The position numbers and the translations under genes were made by a program. Shown here in pieces: positions 24,146 to 35,546 of a stretch of DNA of 64,000 bases. Numbering within the stretch: position 1 is the first letter of the stretch; every line of letters begins with the position of its first letter. The notes under the pieces are model-generated. The model ran no database searches. It had not been told where the DNA came from and was given only the letters and a program-made list of their open reading frames with translations. Source of the stretch: Climacium dendroides (taxonomy: Eukaryota > Streptophyta > Bryopsida > Hypnales > Climaciaceae); the NCBI GenBank assembly GCA_950106755.1, contig OX467089.1, forward strand, positions 7,132,501 to 7,196,500. The letters are read 5' to 3'.

Positions 24146-24960
24146 AGATTTATTACGGCATATTCTTTGATCTCCGTTGTGCAGAGAGCACTTCGTCGTT
24201 TGTTTATAGGCATGTATGTCATTTCATTCAAAGGCCAGGAAGAACTGTTACACTCGACACTCAGGGATTTGGGTATATTTTGTAAGGGTACATTGTCATC
24301 CTGGAAGCATTTGTAATATTTGATGAATATAATGATGTTATATTACGAATGGCCTCTTGACTGTTACTGCCCACTCCACTGATAAAAGGGTTGGTGCTTA
24401 TGGACTAAGGTAGACATGTGCACTTAAGAAGTGCTCCCTCATGTATCACTTACACAAGGCCATTTTCTAAACATTTCTAGCCATTTGACTGAGCCTGACA
24501 ATTTCAGCTGCCTTCGACCATTGACTGTGGAAATTTTTGAGTTTCAGAAGTATGTGGATTGAAAGATTTAGTATGCCTTTACAATCTCTCAAAAAAAAAT
24601 TGTAAAAAAATGAAAACTTTATTATCTATGAAATTTAGAAGCACTATGTGAATGAAGAATTCAATATGGCTTGGGGCATGACATGGAAAAAGAGTTGGGG
24701 TTTGATCCCAACATGTTCCCAGTATGTTCTAATCATTGGGAACTGTATTACCAAATAACTTTCAGTGGGGAACTCACTCCATGAAGCCTGAGGTCCAAGG
24801 TACTAATCCCAACTCGGACTTTGAACAACACAAACACATTTTAAATTTATTTATTTTAGAACAATTGAAACACTCAACAACAATCTCATCTGAAATAATG
24901 GGAATAATATTAGAATCCAAAATTATGATTATAAAGGACTACCTACATTCCTAAAAGAAG

Positions 24961-25120
24961 AGCTCTTTATATCCACACGGGGTAGTAGGAGGTAGAACAA
25001 TCCGTGTGGGATATGTTACTTAGAATGAGTAGGAGTTTGAGTGTTCATAGTGAAGTCAAGTTAAAATATTCTTCATAGGTTGTTCTACATCCTACCACCC
25101 CATGTGGATATAAAGAACTT
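24961..25120. mobile_element. foldback MITE of 160 bp
   Basis: The arms AGCTCTTTATATCCACACGG and AAGTTCTTTATATCCACATG are inverted, and pairing continues through GGTAGTAGGAGGTAGAACAA, making arms of about 40 bp. A second internal hairpin (CACGGGGTAG...CCGTGTGGG) is nested in the left arm. It is non-coding, and a target duplication is not clear. Confidence 0.6.
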
Positions 25121-26081
25121 CAATTCCATCTTGAAAATTCATAAAAAAAAAAGATGATGAAGCTACATAACATAGTTATTGTAAATTCAAAATGAAATTT
25201 TTTAAATTTCAAAATTTTAAATTCCAATTTTCAAGCAAAAAAGCTCCTTCAAATTGTAAACTTTTCTTGGTGCCCCCTCTTTGTGCATTAGCTGTGGTAT
25301 GAAAGGAGTGGGCCGACTTGGTCTTCAAAATTCCATTGCAAGTCTACATTGGTTGTTCCAATTTGCTGAGTCTGCCGTGGGGATGCTTTGAGCTCCTTGC
25401 TTGCGCTCTCCTTCTCCAGCCATTGCCCCTCACCTGCGCAACTCTCTACCATGCTGAGGATACCTTCTCTTAAATTTTTTTGAAGTCAACTTTGTCTGCT
25501 CTACCCCCCATGTGTAAATTGACTTCCATGTGCTATAAATTTTGAACGACAAATCCAAATGTTTTTTTTTCTCCTCCACATAGCCCTTACAAAACTAACT
25601 TTCCTAAAAAAATTCCATTAATTGGGATACAAATCCCTTTAGTAGAAGCCTACCTAATTTCCATTTTGTTCCCTAAGGGGACCATGGTCCTTTAGGGATT
25701 AAATTGTGCAAGTTTATTTCCTACAATATACTCCATTGGTTCATAAGGAGGGAATTGGATGTAGGTGGCAATGGATGTGTCTACCTTAGAGAGATGGTTT
25801 TGTCAATTTTATATTTAGATTTGCTTTACAATATACCCATCTAAAGAATGGAATGTGGTACTGTATATGAAGGTTTTTGGCACTCAGTGTCAAAATTGAA
25901 TTTCCACATCAAATTCTAGAGGTTCATATCACCTCATACCATTCATAAGATGACATGTCACACTTTTACATAAATGATTTAATTTCTATTAAATCTAACC
26001 TTTACCTAGTATATTAGAGAACGGATGGACCGTCATTTCAACAAGAATGGAAGAAGCAAGACGATTTTATATCTTTTCATA

Positions 26082-26309
26082 TTAACCAACAAACAACATA
26101 GAAGTCATTTTGTGGGTGATGAATGACAAAAAATCTCTCCATGTAGGATAGAAGTGCAACTATTCATCCTTCAAATTTTGTGTGAAAATGGAATGTCTTC
26201 TATAATAGTTTGTTTTCCAATGAATGCTTTTGCATTTTTTTAACCAACAATTCACATAGTACCCAAATACATGATTTCCACAATGACCAACTTGTCATTG
26301 AAGGGTTAA
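26082..26309 (-). mobile_element. TTAA-flanked MITE, family 1, copy C (reverse)
   Basis: TTAA borders at 26082-26085 and 26306-26309. On the minus strand the interior reads GATGAATAGTTGCACTTCTA followed by TTTTTGTCATTCATCACCC, matching copies A and B, and the end reads TTAACCCTTCAATGACAAGT. Non-coding, 228 bp. Confidence 0.65.
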
Positions 26310-26492
26310 AAGTCCTTTACCATGGAGTGAGCAAAAACTATAAACTCTTGTAAACAAGGATGTTCTTGTAAACCTTTTATTCCTCAAAAGAATGTGGCCT
26401 TTGTGACAAAGGTAGTTACCAAAATTGCTCCAATTATTGAATCAATAGGTAAAGCCATCTATTGACCATTGTTCGACCTTGGCCTTCAAGAG

Positions 26493-26687
26493 TTAATCCT
26501 TAAAAAATGGACTTGTGAATCATTCACTTAAAAAATTGCAAAACCATTCATTGAAGTCAAACTACTATAGAAGACTTCCCCTTTTGCAATAAAATTTCAA
26601 TGATAAATAGTTGCAATTCTAACCTATTAAAAGGATTCTTTGTCATCCATCAAATAAAAAACATCCTTGTTGACGTTCGAGGGTTAA
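26493..26687 (+). mobile_element. TTAA-flanked MITE, family 1, copy B
   Basis: TTAA borders at 26493-26496 and 26684-26687. The left end is TTAATCCTTAAAAAATGGAC and the right end read inward is TTAACCCTCGAACGTCAACA. The interior GATAAATAGTTGCAATTCTA and TTTGTCATCCATCAAATAA align along the whole element with copy A. Non-coding, 195 bp. Confidence 0.7.
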
Positions 26688-27215
26688 TTTTGCAACATTT
26701 ATGAGGACAAAAAGCATCCTATGATTGATTGTCCTCTAAAGTCCCATTGTTCCCTTTAGGGACAAAATAGACTTTGGATAGGCTCCTATAGTTTCAATAT
26801 TTGTCGTGATTTTTTGAATTTTTTGGAGATAGAAAAATGCATTAGCTTTCCAAATAGGTAATTTTTATTTCAATTAGTGCCCAGGAGCAAAAGTTATGGC
26901 ACAAAAAGCCTTTTTGATAGTTTGGAGGGTCGAAAAACAACCTTCAAAAAACTCTAAATAAAAAATTTAAAAGATTTGTTTTGTATAGATTGTATTTCTA
27001 TCTACATTGGAAGCTTTGGTTGATTCTATTTGCATTTGTTATGTGAAATTTATGGGCAATCTTGTTTTCCAAGTGGTCAAAGCATCTTCTTATGAAAATA
27101 ATTTGTAGGATTCATTTCTGAAAACCATTTTTGTAATTTTTCCAGAAAAAAATTTCACAAATCTCTTATTAAAACAATCTCACTATAACTAAGATTAGTG
27201 TGTTTCAATTCCATC

Positions 27216-28186
27216 TTAACCCCTAAATGCCCAAGGCTTTTTTTGAGCTTCTAAGAATTTGCTTGATATTGAACAAAAAGACAATATTTTGACAAGTTGT
27301 ATCAATTGTTTTTTTAACTATAACCGTACAAATTCAAACTAGACATAATAGAGATCACATAAAAAAAATACAACAATATCACTTATGGATTGAAAGATTA
27401 TAATGTTTGACCATGACATTAGGAAAAATATTAGGCCTAAAAAGACTGCCAATTTTTTATTTTATGAACCCTGGCATTAGAAGTACTAAATTTTTTTTAA
27501 TTTTTTGAAAAATAATAAAATAATAAAAAATATTTTTTGAAAAATAAAATAATTATATATATATATAATACCTTTTTTATGAAAAAAAATTTGGAAAAAT
27601 AGCCAATTCAATGTAGCATTGATGTGGCACCAATGGTACTAAGCCAAATTTGAAAAATTTAAAAATAATTATTTTTTTATAATTGCATTGTAGGGGTGCA
27701 GAACTTGTAGCCTTTTTGAGGTATGAATTTTTTCTAATGGAGTGTTGAAATTACATAAGTGATTTAAAATCTTTCAATCTTCTTTTCACATGTCAAATCT
27801 AAAAAGTTGGTTACCAAAAATATGAAGATAAAGGATCTCACAAGCATAACTCCAATCTATATATGGCTTCTCAAAATCTACTCTACAATTTTTTAATGCA
27901 TTTCTAATGTGACTTTTTCTCCTAGATCTAGTGTATTTGGGGCTCCTTTCCAAGAACTGTCAACACTACAAAACATCAAGATTGCAATGGACATCCTTAT
28001 ACAAAATCTTGAATAGAAAAATCATAATCAATCATTTTTAAAATTGGATTTTTGATGCTAAAACTAAACTTCAAAAAGAATTTTTCAAAAATATAAACTA
28101 TTGAAAATAGCAACTTGGTTAGGTTTCATTTAACTTCAAAGTATTGTTGACATCCAAATTTGGTGCCTTGGGCATTTAGGAGTTAA
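27216..28186 (+). mobile_element. TTAA-flanked element, family 2, copy D (971 bp)
   Basis: TTAA at both borders is followed by CCCCTAAATGCCCAAGGC on the left and CTCCTAAATGCCCAAGGC on the right (read inward), so 17 of 18 terminal bases agree. The reverse complement aligns along much of its length with 36480-37017 and 37014-37508. It contains an extra AT-rich stretch around 27430-27670 that the other copies lack, probably a nested insertion. No transposase frame. Confidence 0.75.
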
Positions 28187-28189
28187 AGC

Positions 28190-28610
28190 TATAAATGGTT
28201 TGGTTTTCACTTCAATCATGAACCTACTTCTACTTAACAATTTTTTAGTGAATGAAAACTAAGTGTTTTTAAAAAAGAAATTTCTAGACTTTCAACTCAA
28301 TTCTTCACTACATAAAATAAGAAATTCAAAATGAGCAGAGCAAAAATTTTAAGTTCAAAGCCAAAAATGTAGTTGAGTAAGGTGCCAAAAAATTTGTATC
28401 CTTTACTTTAAATGCAAATATCTTGCAATCTACATGGTCAAAGTTTTTGAAATATCTTCTATACATTTTTACACTAGTCTAGTACAAGATTCTACAATTG
28501 AATATGCTAAAAAAAGATTTTAGAGATTACCTAAAAAATTGTACAAACCAAGTGTGTACATATTCACCTCAATTTCTCTTAATTTTTGGTTGGTTGATTT
28601 GGTGATAGGT
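28190..28610 (+). mobile_element. degraded family-3 fragment (G3)
   Basis: The stretch at 28410-28520 (CAAATATCTTGCAATCTACA, then a CTAGTACAAGATTCTAC tract) is recognisably related to 16410-16510 and, inverted, 18040-18140. It follows directly on family-2 copy D. Its termini are not identifiable. Confidence 0.4.
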
Positions 28611-29096
28611 TTAGTATTGCATGGACTATGAGTTAGTAAAAAATATTAAGTTCCATTCTAACTACTCTAATTATTAGATATTCCCCAAAGAAGGGTTTCT
28701 ATTGCCTTGTGGTCCAAAATGATCAATACTAATAGTAGTCTTATTGTAAAGTTTCATTGTTTTTATACTACTATTTGATTTACTAAATGATTTTTATTTG
28801 TGGAAATTATTTGTTGTAGAATTTAGGGTTTGAGAGGTTGTTTTCTACCTCTTTTATCAATGCCTTAGTGCCCTTGATATTTCTTTATAGGTCCAATTGG
28901 TTAATTCTCTTTAGTATTTATTTCAATAATTTATCAAAGTCACACTATTTTAAATTGGTGTTAAGTGAAATATTATTGAATTGTATTCATTTTCACAAAA
29001 AAAACTTGTAGTGACTATGTTTTACAAGTGACATTGGTATTGCAAATCACTAATTTTGCACCTTCAAATGCTAATGAATAAACTAGTGTACACTCT

Positions 29097-30134
29097 CACT
29101 AGAAGAAAAACGTGTCCGTTGCAACCCACTGAGATGCGACTATGTATCCTATACAACTGAAATGCGACTGTAGCCCTCTGTATTTGCACCAAATTTCACG
29201 TGTATGTAGTTGTAGTCGCAAAGTAGTCGAAAAATGAAGAATAGGGTTACGATACTGTAACAGAAGAACTGACATGAGGTGTTATACATCCAGTATTCAT
29301 TGCAGTTGTCCATGTGGACAGCTATCCGCGAAGTAGAGTCCACTGTGGAAAAATTCAATTGCTCTGATTACAGGCTGCAATTAAAAACTAGAAGATTGCA
29401 ACTTAGAAATGACTCAAATGCAACTAGGAATCAACTATAATGCAACTAGAGCCTAACTACAGTGCAACTAAAAAACGATTCAAATGCAACTAGAGAACAA
29501 GTACAATGCAGCTAGAACATGACTGAAAATCAACTCAATTGTCCCATATCGATTGTCAAGAATACCATCAACTTGAACAGATAAGAATGGTAAGTTCCAG
29601 CATTCTTGTGTAATGAATTTTGATAGTGAAATTCTAATATTTATATATTTTGTAGATTTTTACACTCTGTAGATTTCTACAATTTGTAGATTTCTATAAT
29701 CTACAAGTCTATAAATTATAACCAAGTCGCAAACTAGTTGCAAACCAGTTGTATGTCAATCGCAAACCAGTTGCACACTAATCGCAAACCAGTTGCACAT
29801 CAATCGCAAACTAGTTGTATGTCAATCGCAAACCAGTTGCACTCTAGTCGCAAACCAGTTGCACATCAATCACAAACTAGTTACACATTAGTCGCAAACC
29901 AGTTGCACACAAATAAATGAAATAACTTCCACGTAAGCAACCACGTCACAGCAGTTCATCGACGAAGTTCTCCATTGCCTATCGAATGACAAACAACCTC
30001 GCGACTGCAGTGCAACTCATGCGACTTGTCCACTGCGACTGCGGACTCCAGAATATCACCAAGTCGCAAACGTCCGATACGACTACAAACCAGTCGCAAG
30101 CTGCAGTCGCAAAACCCTGCTTTTTCTTCTAGTG
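29097..30134. mobile_element. non-autonomous CACTA (En/Spm-like) element, 1,038 bp
   Basis: Perfect 14-bp terminal inverted repeats CACTAGAAGAAAAA are flanked by the 3-bp duplication TCT (29094-29096 and 30135-30137). Subterminal regions are filled with short TGCGACT / AGTCGCA motifs in both orientations, the typical arrangement of TNPA-type binding sites in CACTA elements. No transposase frame is present; the longest open frames are translations of the internal repeat array. Intact ends and target duplication suggest a fairly recent insertion. Confidence 0.9.
29722..29912 (+). repeat. internal tandem array of TCGCAAACCAGTTGCAC units
   Basis: About nine to ten degenerate units of roughly 20 bp (T/ACGCAAAC(C/T)AGTTG plus a short variable part) lie within the CACTA-type element. 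They probably represent multiplied subterminal binding motifs (GTCGCA core). The 60-codon open frame across them is a by-product of the repeat period. Confidence 0.8.
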
Positions 30135-31311
30135 TCTACTATGCAATTATTTAAGGCTATACTAGAGTTGACATCATTTATATCTTGGTATAAGTTTCTA
30201 CTTCTAACACATTTCAATGTGTTAAAGACAACATCATATGTTTATATTTATCTATTTTGTTTCAAATTTTTGAGAACAATACATTTAATTCATGATGCAT
30301 TTAATTCAAACTTGGAGCTAAAGGTAAAAATACTTATTAGAATCACTATGGTTGGCAAATAATTCCAATGAAAAGTGTAATTTTGACTATTTTGTACCAA
30401 TCTAATGAAAATATTTTTTAATAGGTAAATATACTTACAATAGTTTCTATCCTATTACTAAAACTATTCCATCTAAATTATGACCTAAAATGTACACTCC
30501 CTAACCATGTGGTTACACCAATATTAATTCCTTACTTATTCATATAGTGTCCAAAATATGTACTTAGAGAGCCAAAAACATTTGTCTCATTGTGAGCAAA
30601 TTAAACTTAATAAAATTTAAGATTTTTTAACAAAAGGAGCTATACACATTTGTTTATTCAAAGGTACTTGATGTCCACCTAAGTGTAGTTTTAAACTTAA
30701 ACTAGCTATAGGTAACAATTCTATAAAGGACTTGATTCTTATTATGGTTATTTTAAAGTAGCTCTATGAAAATATGTTTTATTGAATACCTACCTTGTAC
30801 ATTTTGAAATACTATTAGCATATATTTGGAGGTACTATAATTCTTTAGAAACAAGTTTTATTTCTATTTCCAAGAAAAATTGTTACAAAAAATATGAGCC
30901 CAAGATTATTTTTAAATTAATTTTTTAATATTTAAAATTCAGACCAGCAATTCACTGTTCATATCTTGGGGAACAACCCTCTTGTGGCCTTGTTGAAAAC
31001 TTAGATTTTTTGTAATGGTTTTGTGACTTAGTTTGAGTACATTTTACATTTAGAGTAATTTTTTTTTTAAATGCAAGTACATCAATTGGATGTTGAAATA
31101 ATTAAAGCTAACTTATATTTATGACTATGAAGTTGCTTTCTACTTGCTAAGTTCAATGTGAAAATCAAAATGAATACAAAAATGAGCAAAAATGAGCAAA
31201 AATCATAGTAATATGATTATTTATTATAGTAGTATTATGGAATATCAAATAATAGAATATTTTATATTAGTTGAATAGTAATGATGCAAGTCCAATTCAA
31301 AATCTTATTGA

Positions 31312-31628
31312 TTAACCCCTAAAGGACCAAATGATTGTTGAATATATGGAGGTGAACATGTGTATGAAGTCCTTTTGTGATGTATGTTCTTAAAATAATG
31401 AAACAAGGTGTGAACATGACTTGAAGCCATTACAAGGAATATAATTTTTTTTATTGGGTACCTGAATCAAAAGTTATGATGTTGTGAATTTTTGGGGCAA
31501 CATTAGATAGCATGTGGAAAACTCCTCTAGTAATTCTAAAATTTGGCAAGAATGTAACTTATATAATACAAGATGCAATTGTAAAAAGAAACCCATGTAC
31601 AGTGTAAAAATCTCACTTTAGGAGTTAA
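31312..31628. mobile_element. TTAA-flanked element, family 4
   Basis: TTAA at 31312-31315 and 31625-31628 is followed by CCCCTAAAGGACCAAATG on the left and CTCCTAAAGTGAGATTT on the right (read inward). Similarity between the two ends is limited to about ten bases, so this pairing is less secure than for families 1 and 2. Length 317 bp, non-coding. Confidence 0.45.
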
Positions 31629-31924
31629 AGTTTGGTTCCTCTATCAAGTAAGATTAAAAAAAAATCTTTTTCTTCTAAATTTTTTCCATACATTCCTATA
31701 GTGGTATAGTATGGAGTACAAATTTGTATGGTTGAATTTTGAATTTTATTTAATGATTGAATGTACTTTGCATATTGTAAAATGAATAACAATTTTTTCT
31801 TGTGGAGTTCTAATGATTTTTCCACAATTTACAAAAAACCAACATCTGTTAGCATTTTTGATGTAGTGTATAAGAATAAATGATTGACTTAGATGAATTA
31901 TGGAAAATCCCCCCCGACTTATAT

Positions 31925-32355
31925 GAGGGTCTCTCCACACTATGGCCAAAGGTCAAGAGGCTGTGGGTTTCCACCAATTAAATTTCAAGAAACCAAGAGT
32001 TTGCCTCTTGTCCCCTTTAGACTAAAAGGGACAAGTTGAAAGACCATTGCCCTCCAACTACCTATCTACATGGCAATAAATTGCTTAAGTGGCAACAAAC
32101 TCTCAAAGGAAGTTTGGATTAGCTAGAAATGGAGACCTAAACTATGGCTGAGAGGCCATGGATTTTTTGTCATAATGAATCAACAATTGACAAGATCTCA
32201 ACCTTTAGATTGGTATAAGTTTGGACTTTGGACTTGGCCTTCGGAGACTTCACATTATGGCCATCCAATTGAGAGGCCGTGGGAGTTCATTGCCAAGGGT
32301 TTGAACTTTAGGCTTGGTCTTTGGAGGCTTCACACTATGGCCAGCCAAATGTTCC
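31925..32355 (+). repeat. degenerate direct repeats with CACTATGGCC motif
   Basis: Related segments recur at about 31938, 32130, 32222 and 32303: an (A/C)TTGG(C/T)CTT(C/T)GGAG(A/G)CTTCACA tract followed by TATGGCCA and, in three of them, GAGGC(C/T)(A/G)TGG. They look like diverged tandem copies of an unknown repeat. Confidence 0.45.
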
Positions 32356-32769
32356 AATTCTTATTATTTATGGTACCTATTTATTATTCATTTTTTAGAC
32401 TCTTAGCAAAGGTTTGGCCACTGACTCCAAGAGTTTCTCGACTTGGATGGCCATAGTATGAAGTTGCCATGAGATTCTATGGTCTAAAATGTTTTTTCCA
32501 TAATGCTCAATTTGAAAAAAACCACAAACTAATGGTGTTTACATATGTAGTATTTTGAAAAATCCATACATCAAATTAGTTTTTTCCTTTTGTTTTATAA
32601 TAGTGAAATCTCTAGAATCATGCATCCCCTAGTTGTGTCCTTGGTACCATGAAAAAACTCTCTACAAGAAGAGGTGCATGGACTTTATTTTGTGACATTT
32701 GGACATATGGTGTGAAAATTAAGAATTTTTTAGTTATTTTTGAATCTTAAATTATTCAATATTATGGAG

Positions 32770-33258
32770 ATAACCAAACCTAATATCTCCACACTTTGCA
32801 CTAGGTGTCATGTTGGACTTGAAAAATCTATTTTGCATCGGTTTCACCATTGTGAAAAAACTTGTCATGTAATGAACTTTGCACTCTCTGTTTTATACTA
32901 TGCCCTACAAATTCCTCTGTTTGTTGGGTGTTGTCCTTCACTCATTTGAAAACAATGTATTTTTAGATCAAAATTGCAAAGGAGATTGTAACATGGGTCT
33001 TCAATGTGGTTTTTGTTTTAAAGGCTCGGTGATTTGGACTACATGGGTGGACCTCAATGCAATCTACTTTAATGACCATCCTTGGCTGCCTCCAAAACTT
33101 GAATATGTCCTTTGGGAAGCCTTTGTTGATCATGCGAGAGGTGTATGGTTCAAAACCACAAAACTATGCGGACTATATACCTTGATAAAGAATGCACCTT
33201 TCTTTGGTACTTTGATAGCTTATGGCTACAATAAAAAATTTTTAGCAAGAGAACCTAC
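32770..33258 (+). pseudogene. LINE (non-LTR retrotransposon) ORF2 C-terminal remnant
   Basis: Two overlapping frames encode a zf-RVT-like module, LCTRCHVGLEKSILHRFHHC, then an IWTTWVDLNAIYFND segment and conserved-looking DHARGVWFKT. This order (Cys/His-rich knuckle, then Trp-rich region) is that of the end of plant LINE reverse-transcriptase polyproteins. A frameshift lies near 32945, and no reverse-transcriptase core is seen upstream. The frame runs into the MITE at 33259, which interrupts it. Assignment rests on motif memory only. Confidence 0.55.
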
Positions 33259-33419
33259 GTGGGGAATTTCATTAAAATGACATATGTCAAGAGCACATAT
33301 GACAACGCTTCTCTGTATGTCAACCTCATAGATGTGCCACTTCTGTCCCTAATAAGTCCAAATTGCAACGCAACTTCCATGTTTCTTCACCCCCGTGCCA
33401 TTTTAATGAAATTCCCCAT
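33259..33419. mobile_element. 4-bp-TSD MITE, copy 2
   Basis: The 161-bp element has ends TGGGGAATTTCATTAAAATG and, inverted, TGGGGAATTTCATTAAAATG, flanked by CTAC at 33255-33258 and 33420-33423. It shares termini and a few internal words (ATGTCAA, TGCCA) with the copy at 19627-19801. It is inserted into the LINE remnant. Confidence 0.75.
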
Positions 33420-33639
33420 CTACCTTACAATGAGCTAGCAACTGGCTCACCCTAGAGATGGGTGCTTTCAACTAAAGTGGTGATTTCTCTTAGGGTTCCG
33501 TGTCAATGACCATGTTATTTGACATGTGTGTTGGCTTGTTTGGGTGCTTGACTTTTGGCCTACTCTGTAGTTTTGGTGTCTCATCTTGGTCCTGTGTTTC
33601 CTTTGAGTTGCTTGCATAAGTTGGATGCTTCTTAAATTC

Positions 33640-34472
33640 CAAAAATTAAAATATTTCCGCTGAGGACTTGTTCCTCTGGTTTTGTGTACTTTTTCCCCAT
33701 ATCAATGGAAATTGTCCACGTGTTTCAAGGAAAGGGGAAAAAAGAAAAAGAAAAAAAGAAAAAAGAAAATCCACAATGCGGAGCGCTGAAAGGAAAAGGA
33801 TGAGGAAGTGACCGTTGCGAACAAGGTCCGTTGCGAACAAGGAGCACGGGAACATCCATAGGGAACTCCACGGGAACATCCATAGGGAACACCCCAAGGT
33901 GTTCCCTATGACTGAGGACGACGGGGGAGCTGAACCCGAGAAGGATTCTAGGGTTTCGAGTTTGGCTTCGGCATCGCCAAGTCCCGCTCCGCGCCCTTGG
34001 CTGGCGACGAAGAACGCCATCGCTTCGTAGCCTTTCGCTTCGCAACTCACAACCTCCGCCATCGCCACGGACTCTCCAGGTACTGCGCACTCATAGTTAT
34101 CCAATCTTCTCCCCGCTCCCCTTGGCTTTCTGGGCTCCCATATTAGGGTTCCGTCCTTTGTGCGCTTCGTCCGCTGAAGTGATTGTGTTGGCGGGATTTG
34201 GTTCGCCATGGCGTGGTGAGTTTCCTCGTGGTGGAAGAGCGTCTTGAATTTGTTGTGTCATTCACTTGCTGGCCATGTGGTGAGTCCGGCGTGTTGGTTG
34301 GTGGTTTCGGGCCACTGAAGTTCTGGACTTCGATTGATTGTGCGTTGTGGTGTGTATGTAGCGGTCGGTTTTTGAACTGCAGTGGCGCATGAGGTCTCCG
34401 GCCGTCGATCGGTTTGGTTGATTGAGTGAAAAGACTTTGAGGAGTTGTGGTGGTGGTAGCGAGGGTTTGGCG
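33640..34472 (+). promoter_or_regulatory. promoter and 5' leader region of the TAF15-like gene
   Basis: Composition rises in GC from about 33780. A 24-bp segment containing CACGGGAACATCCATAGGGA is tandemly duplicated (about 33845-33893) and followed by a hairpin (GGGAACACC / GGTGTTCCC, 33885-33906). A possible leader intron donor is CCAG|GTACTG at 34081. No ATG-initiated conserved frame precedes 34473. Confidence 0.4.
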
Positions 34473-35546
34473 ATGTCGAACTACGGCGGAGGGGGCGGGG
34501 GCGGTCGGTATCGCGACGGGGGAGGTCCTGGTGGCGCTGTCGGGGATCGCGGAGGCTCCCGTGGCGGGGGTGGAGGTGGCCAGCGGGGTGGCTTTCGAGA
34601 CGGAGGTTCTGGAGGGCGAGGAGGATATGGTGGTGGCGGTGGTTACGGTGGCGGTGGTGGTGGTGGCTATGGGGGTGGAGGTTATGGTGGAGGTAGCGGA
34701 GGCGGAGGATATGGCGGCGGTGGTGGTGGAGGATATGACCGCGGAGGCTCAAGAGGCGGGGGTGGGGGTGCCGGTGGCGGAGACAGGAGCGGCGACTGGA
34801 CTTGTCCGAATCTCAGTTGCGGCAATGTGAATTTCGCACGACGGATGGAGTGCAACAAATGCCAAGCCCCGAAGCCACAATCCGCCGGCGGGGGTGGGGG
34901 TGGATACGGCGGCGATGCGGGTGGTGGTGGCTATGGCGGCGGTAGGCAGGGCGGTGGAAACAGTTACGAAGAGCCTGCTCAAGGCGGGTATGGTGGCAGG
35001 GGCGGCGACAGGGACCAGGGGAGAGCATATGATAGCCGTGGCGGAGGCTATGGAGCTCAGTCGCGAGACGAGGCGAAGGATGGCGGAGGAGACCAAGGGA
35101 AAGAGGAGGCTGCCGTGAAGCAATGCGACGAGAATTGCGACGACCATTGCGACAACGCCCGAATCTACATTTCGGGGTTGCCTCTGGATGTGAACGAGGA
35201 GGAGCTTCGGGATCTTTTCGGGGGGATTGGACAGGTGGCTAGAATAAAGCAAAAGCGGGGGTACAAGGATCAGTGGCCGTATAACATCAAGATCTATCAG
35301 GATGACAACAAGAAGAACAAAGGGGATGCGGTGTTGAGTTACGAAGATCCGCATGCGGCTCATTCGGCAGGCGGATTCTTCAACGATTATGACATGAGAG
35401 GGCATAAGATCAAAGTGGCGATGGCGGCCAAGTCGGCGCCCAAGCCGCCACCGCAGGGCGGTGGCGGTGGATATCGTGGGGGACATCGTGGGGGTGGGGG
35501 TCCTGATAGACGGGATGGTGGAGGCTACCGAGCTCGTCCTTACTGA
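34473..35546 (+). CDS. TAF15/FUS-like RNA-binding protein (Gly-rich, RanBP2 zinc finger, RRM)
   Basis: A single uninterrupted frame of 357 codons begins MSNYGGGG. Residues 1-105 are a Gly/Arg-rich RGG-type low-complexity region. A RanBP2-type zinc finger ([20 protein letters not shown], with CNKC following) is at about 107-137, then a second Gly-rich linker. An RRM starts with ARIYISGLP (about 230) and includes the long [14 protein letters not shown] insertion typical of plant TAF15/TAF15b proteins. An RGG tail ends RARPY. Plant TAF15 proteins associate with TFIID and pre-mRNA and take part in stress and immunity-related RNA control; nuclear location is expected. The upstream in-frame triplet TTG at 34422 is not a start; ATG 34473 is the first. 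Antisense open frames here are shadows of the GGN repeats. Confidence 0.9.
   Translation: MSNYGGGGGGGRYRDGGGPGGAVGDRGGSRGGGGGGQRGGFRDGGSGGRGGYGGGGGYGGGGGGGYGGGGYGGGSGGGGYGGGGGGGYDRGGSRGGGGGAGGGDRSGDWTCPNLSCGNVNFARRMECNKCQAPKPQSAGGGGGGYGGDAGGGGYGGGRQGGGNSYEEPAQGGYGGRGGDRDQGRAYDSRGGGYGAQSRDEAKDGGGDQGKEEAAVKQCDENCDDHCDNARIYISGLPLDVNEEELRDLFGGIGQVARIKQKRGYKDQWPYNIKIYQDDNKKNKGDAVLSYEDPHAAHSAGGFFNDYDMRGHKIKVAMAAKSAPKPPPQGGGGGYRGGHRGGGGPDRRDGGGYRARPY

Larger units (their letters stand above)
24146..33640. other. intergenic transposon graveyard
   Basis: Downstream of the cystatin stop codon the DNA is AT-rich and made largely of degraded non-autonomous elements, described separately, plus one LINE remnant. 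No host gene is recognisable on either strand. Confidence 0.6.

Noticed and set aside
29738..29920. 60-codon open frame with repeated peptide, and a CRISPR-like spacing of repeats
   Set aside because: The peptide is the translation of a roughly 20-bp transposon array inside a CACTA-type element. Units are degenerate, spacers are not unique, and the DNA is eukaryotic.
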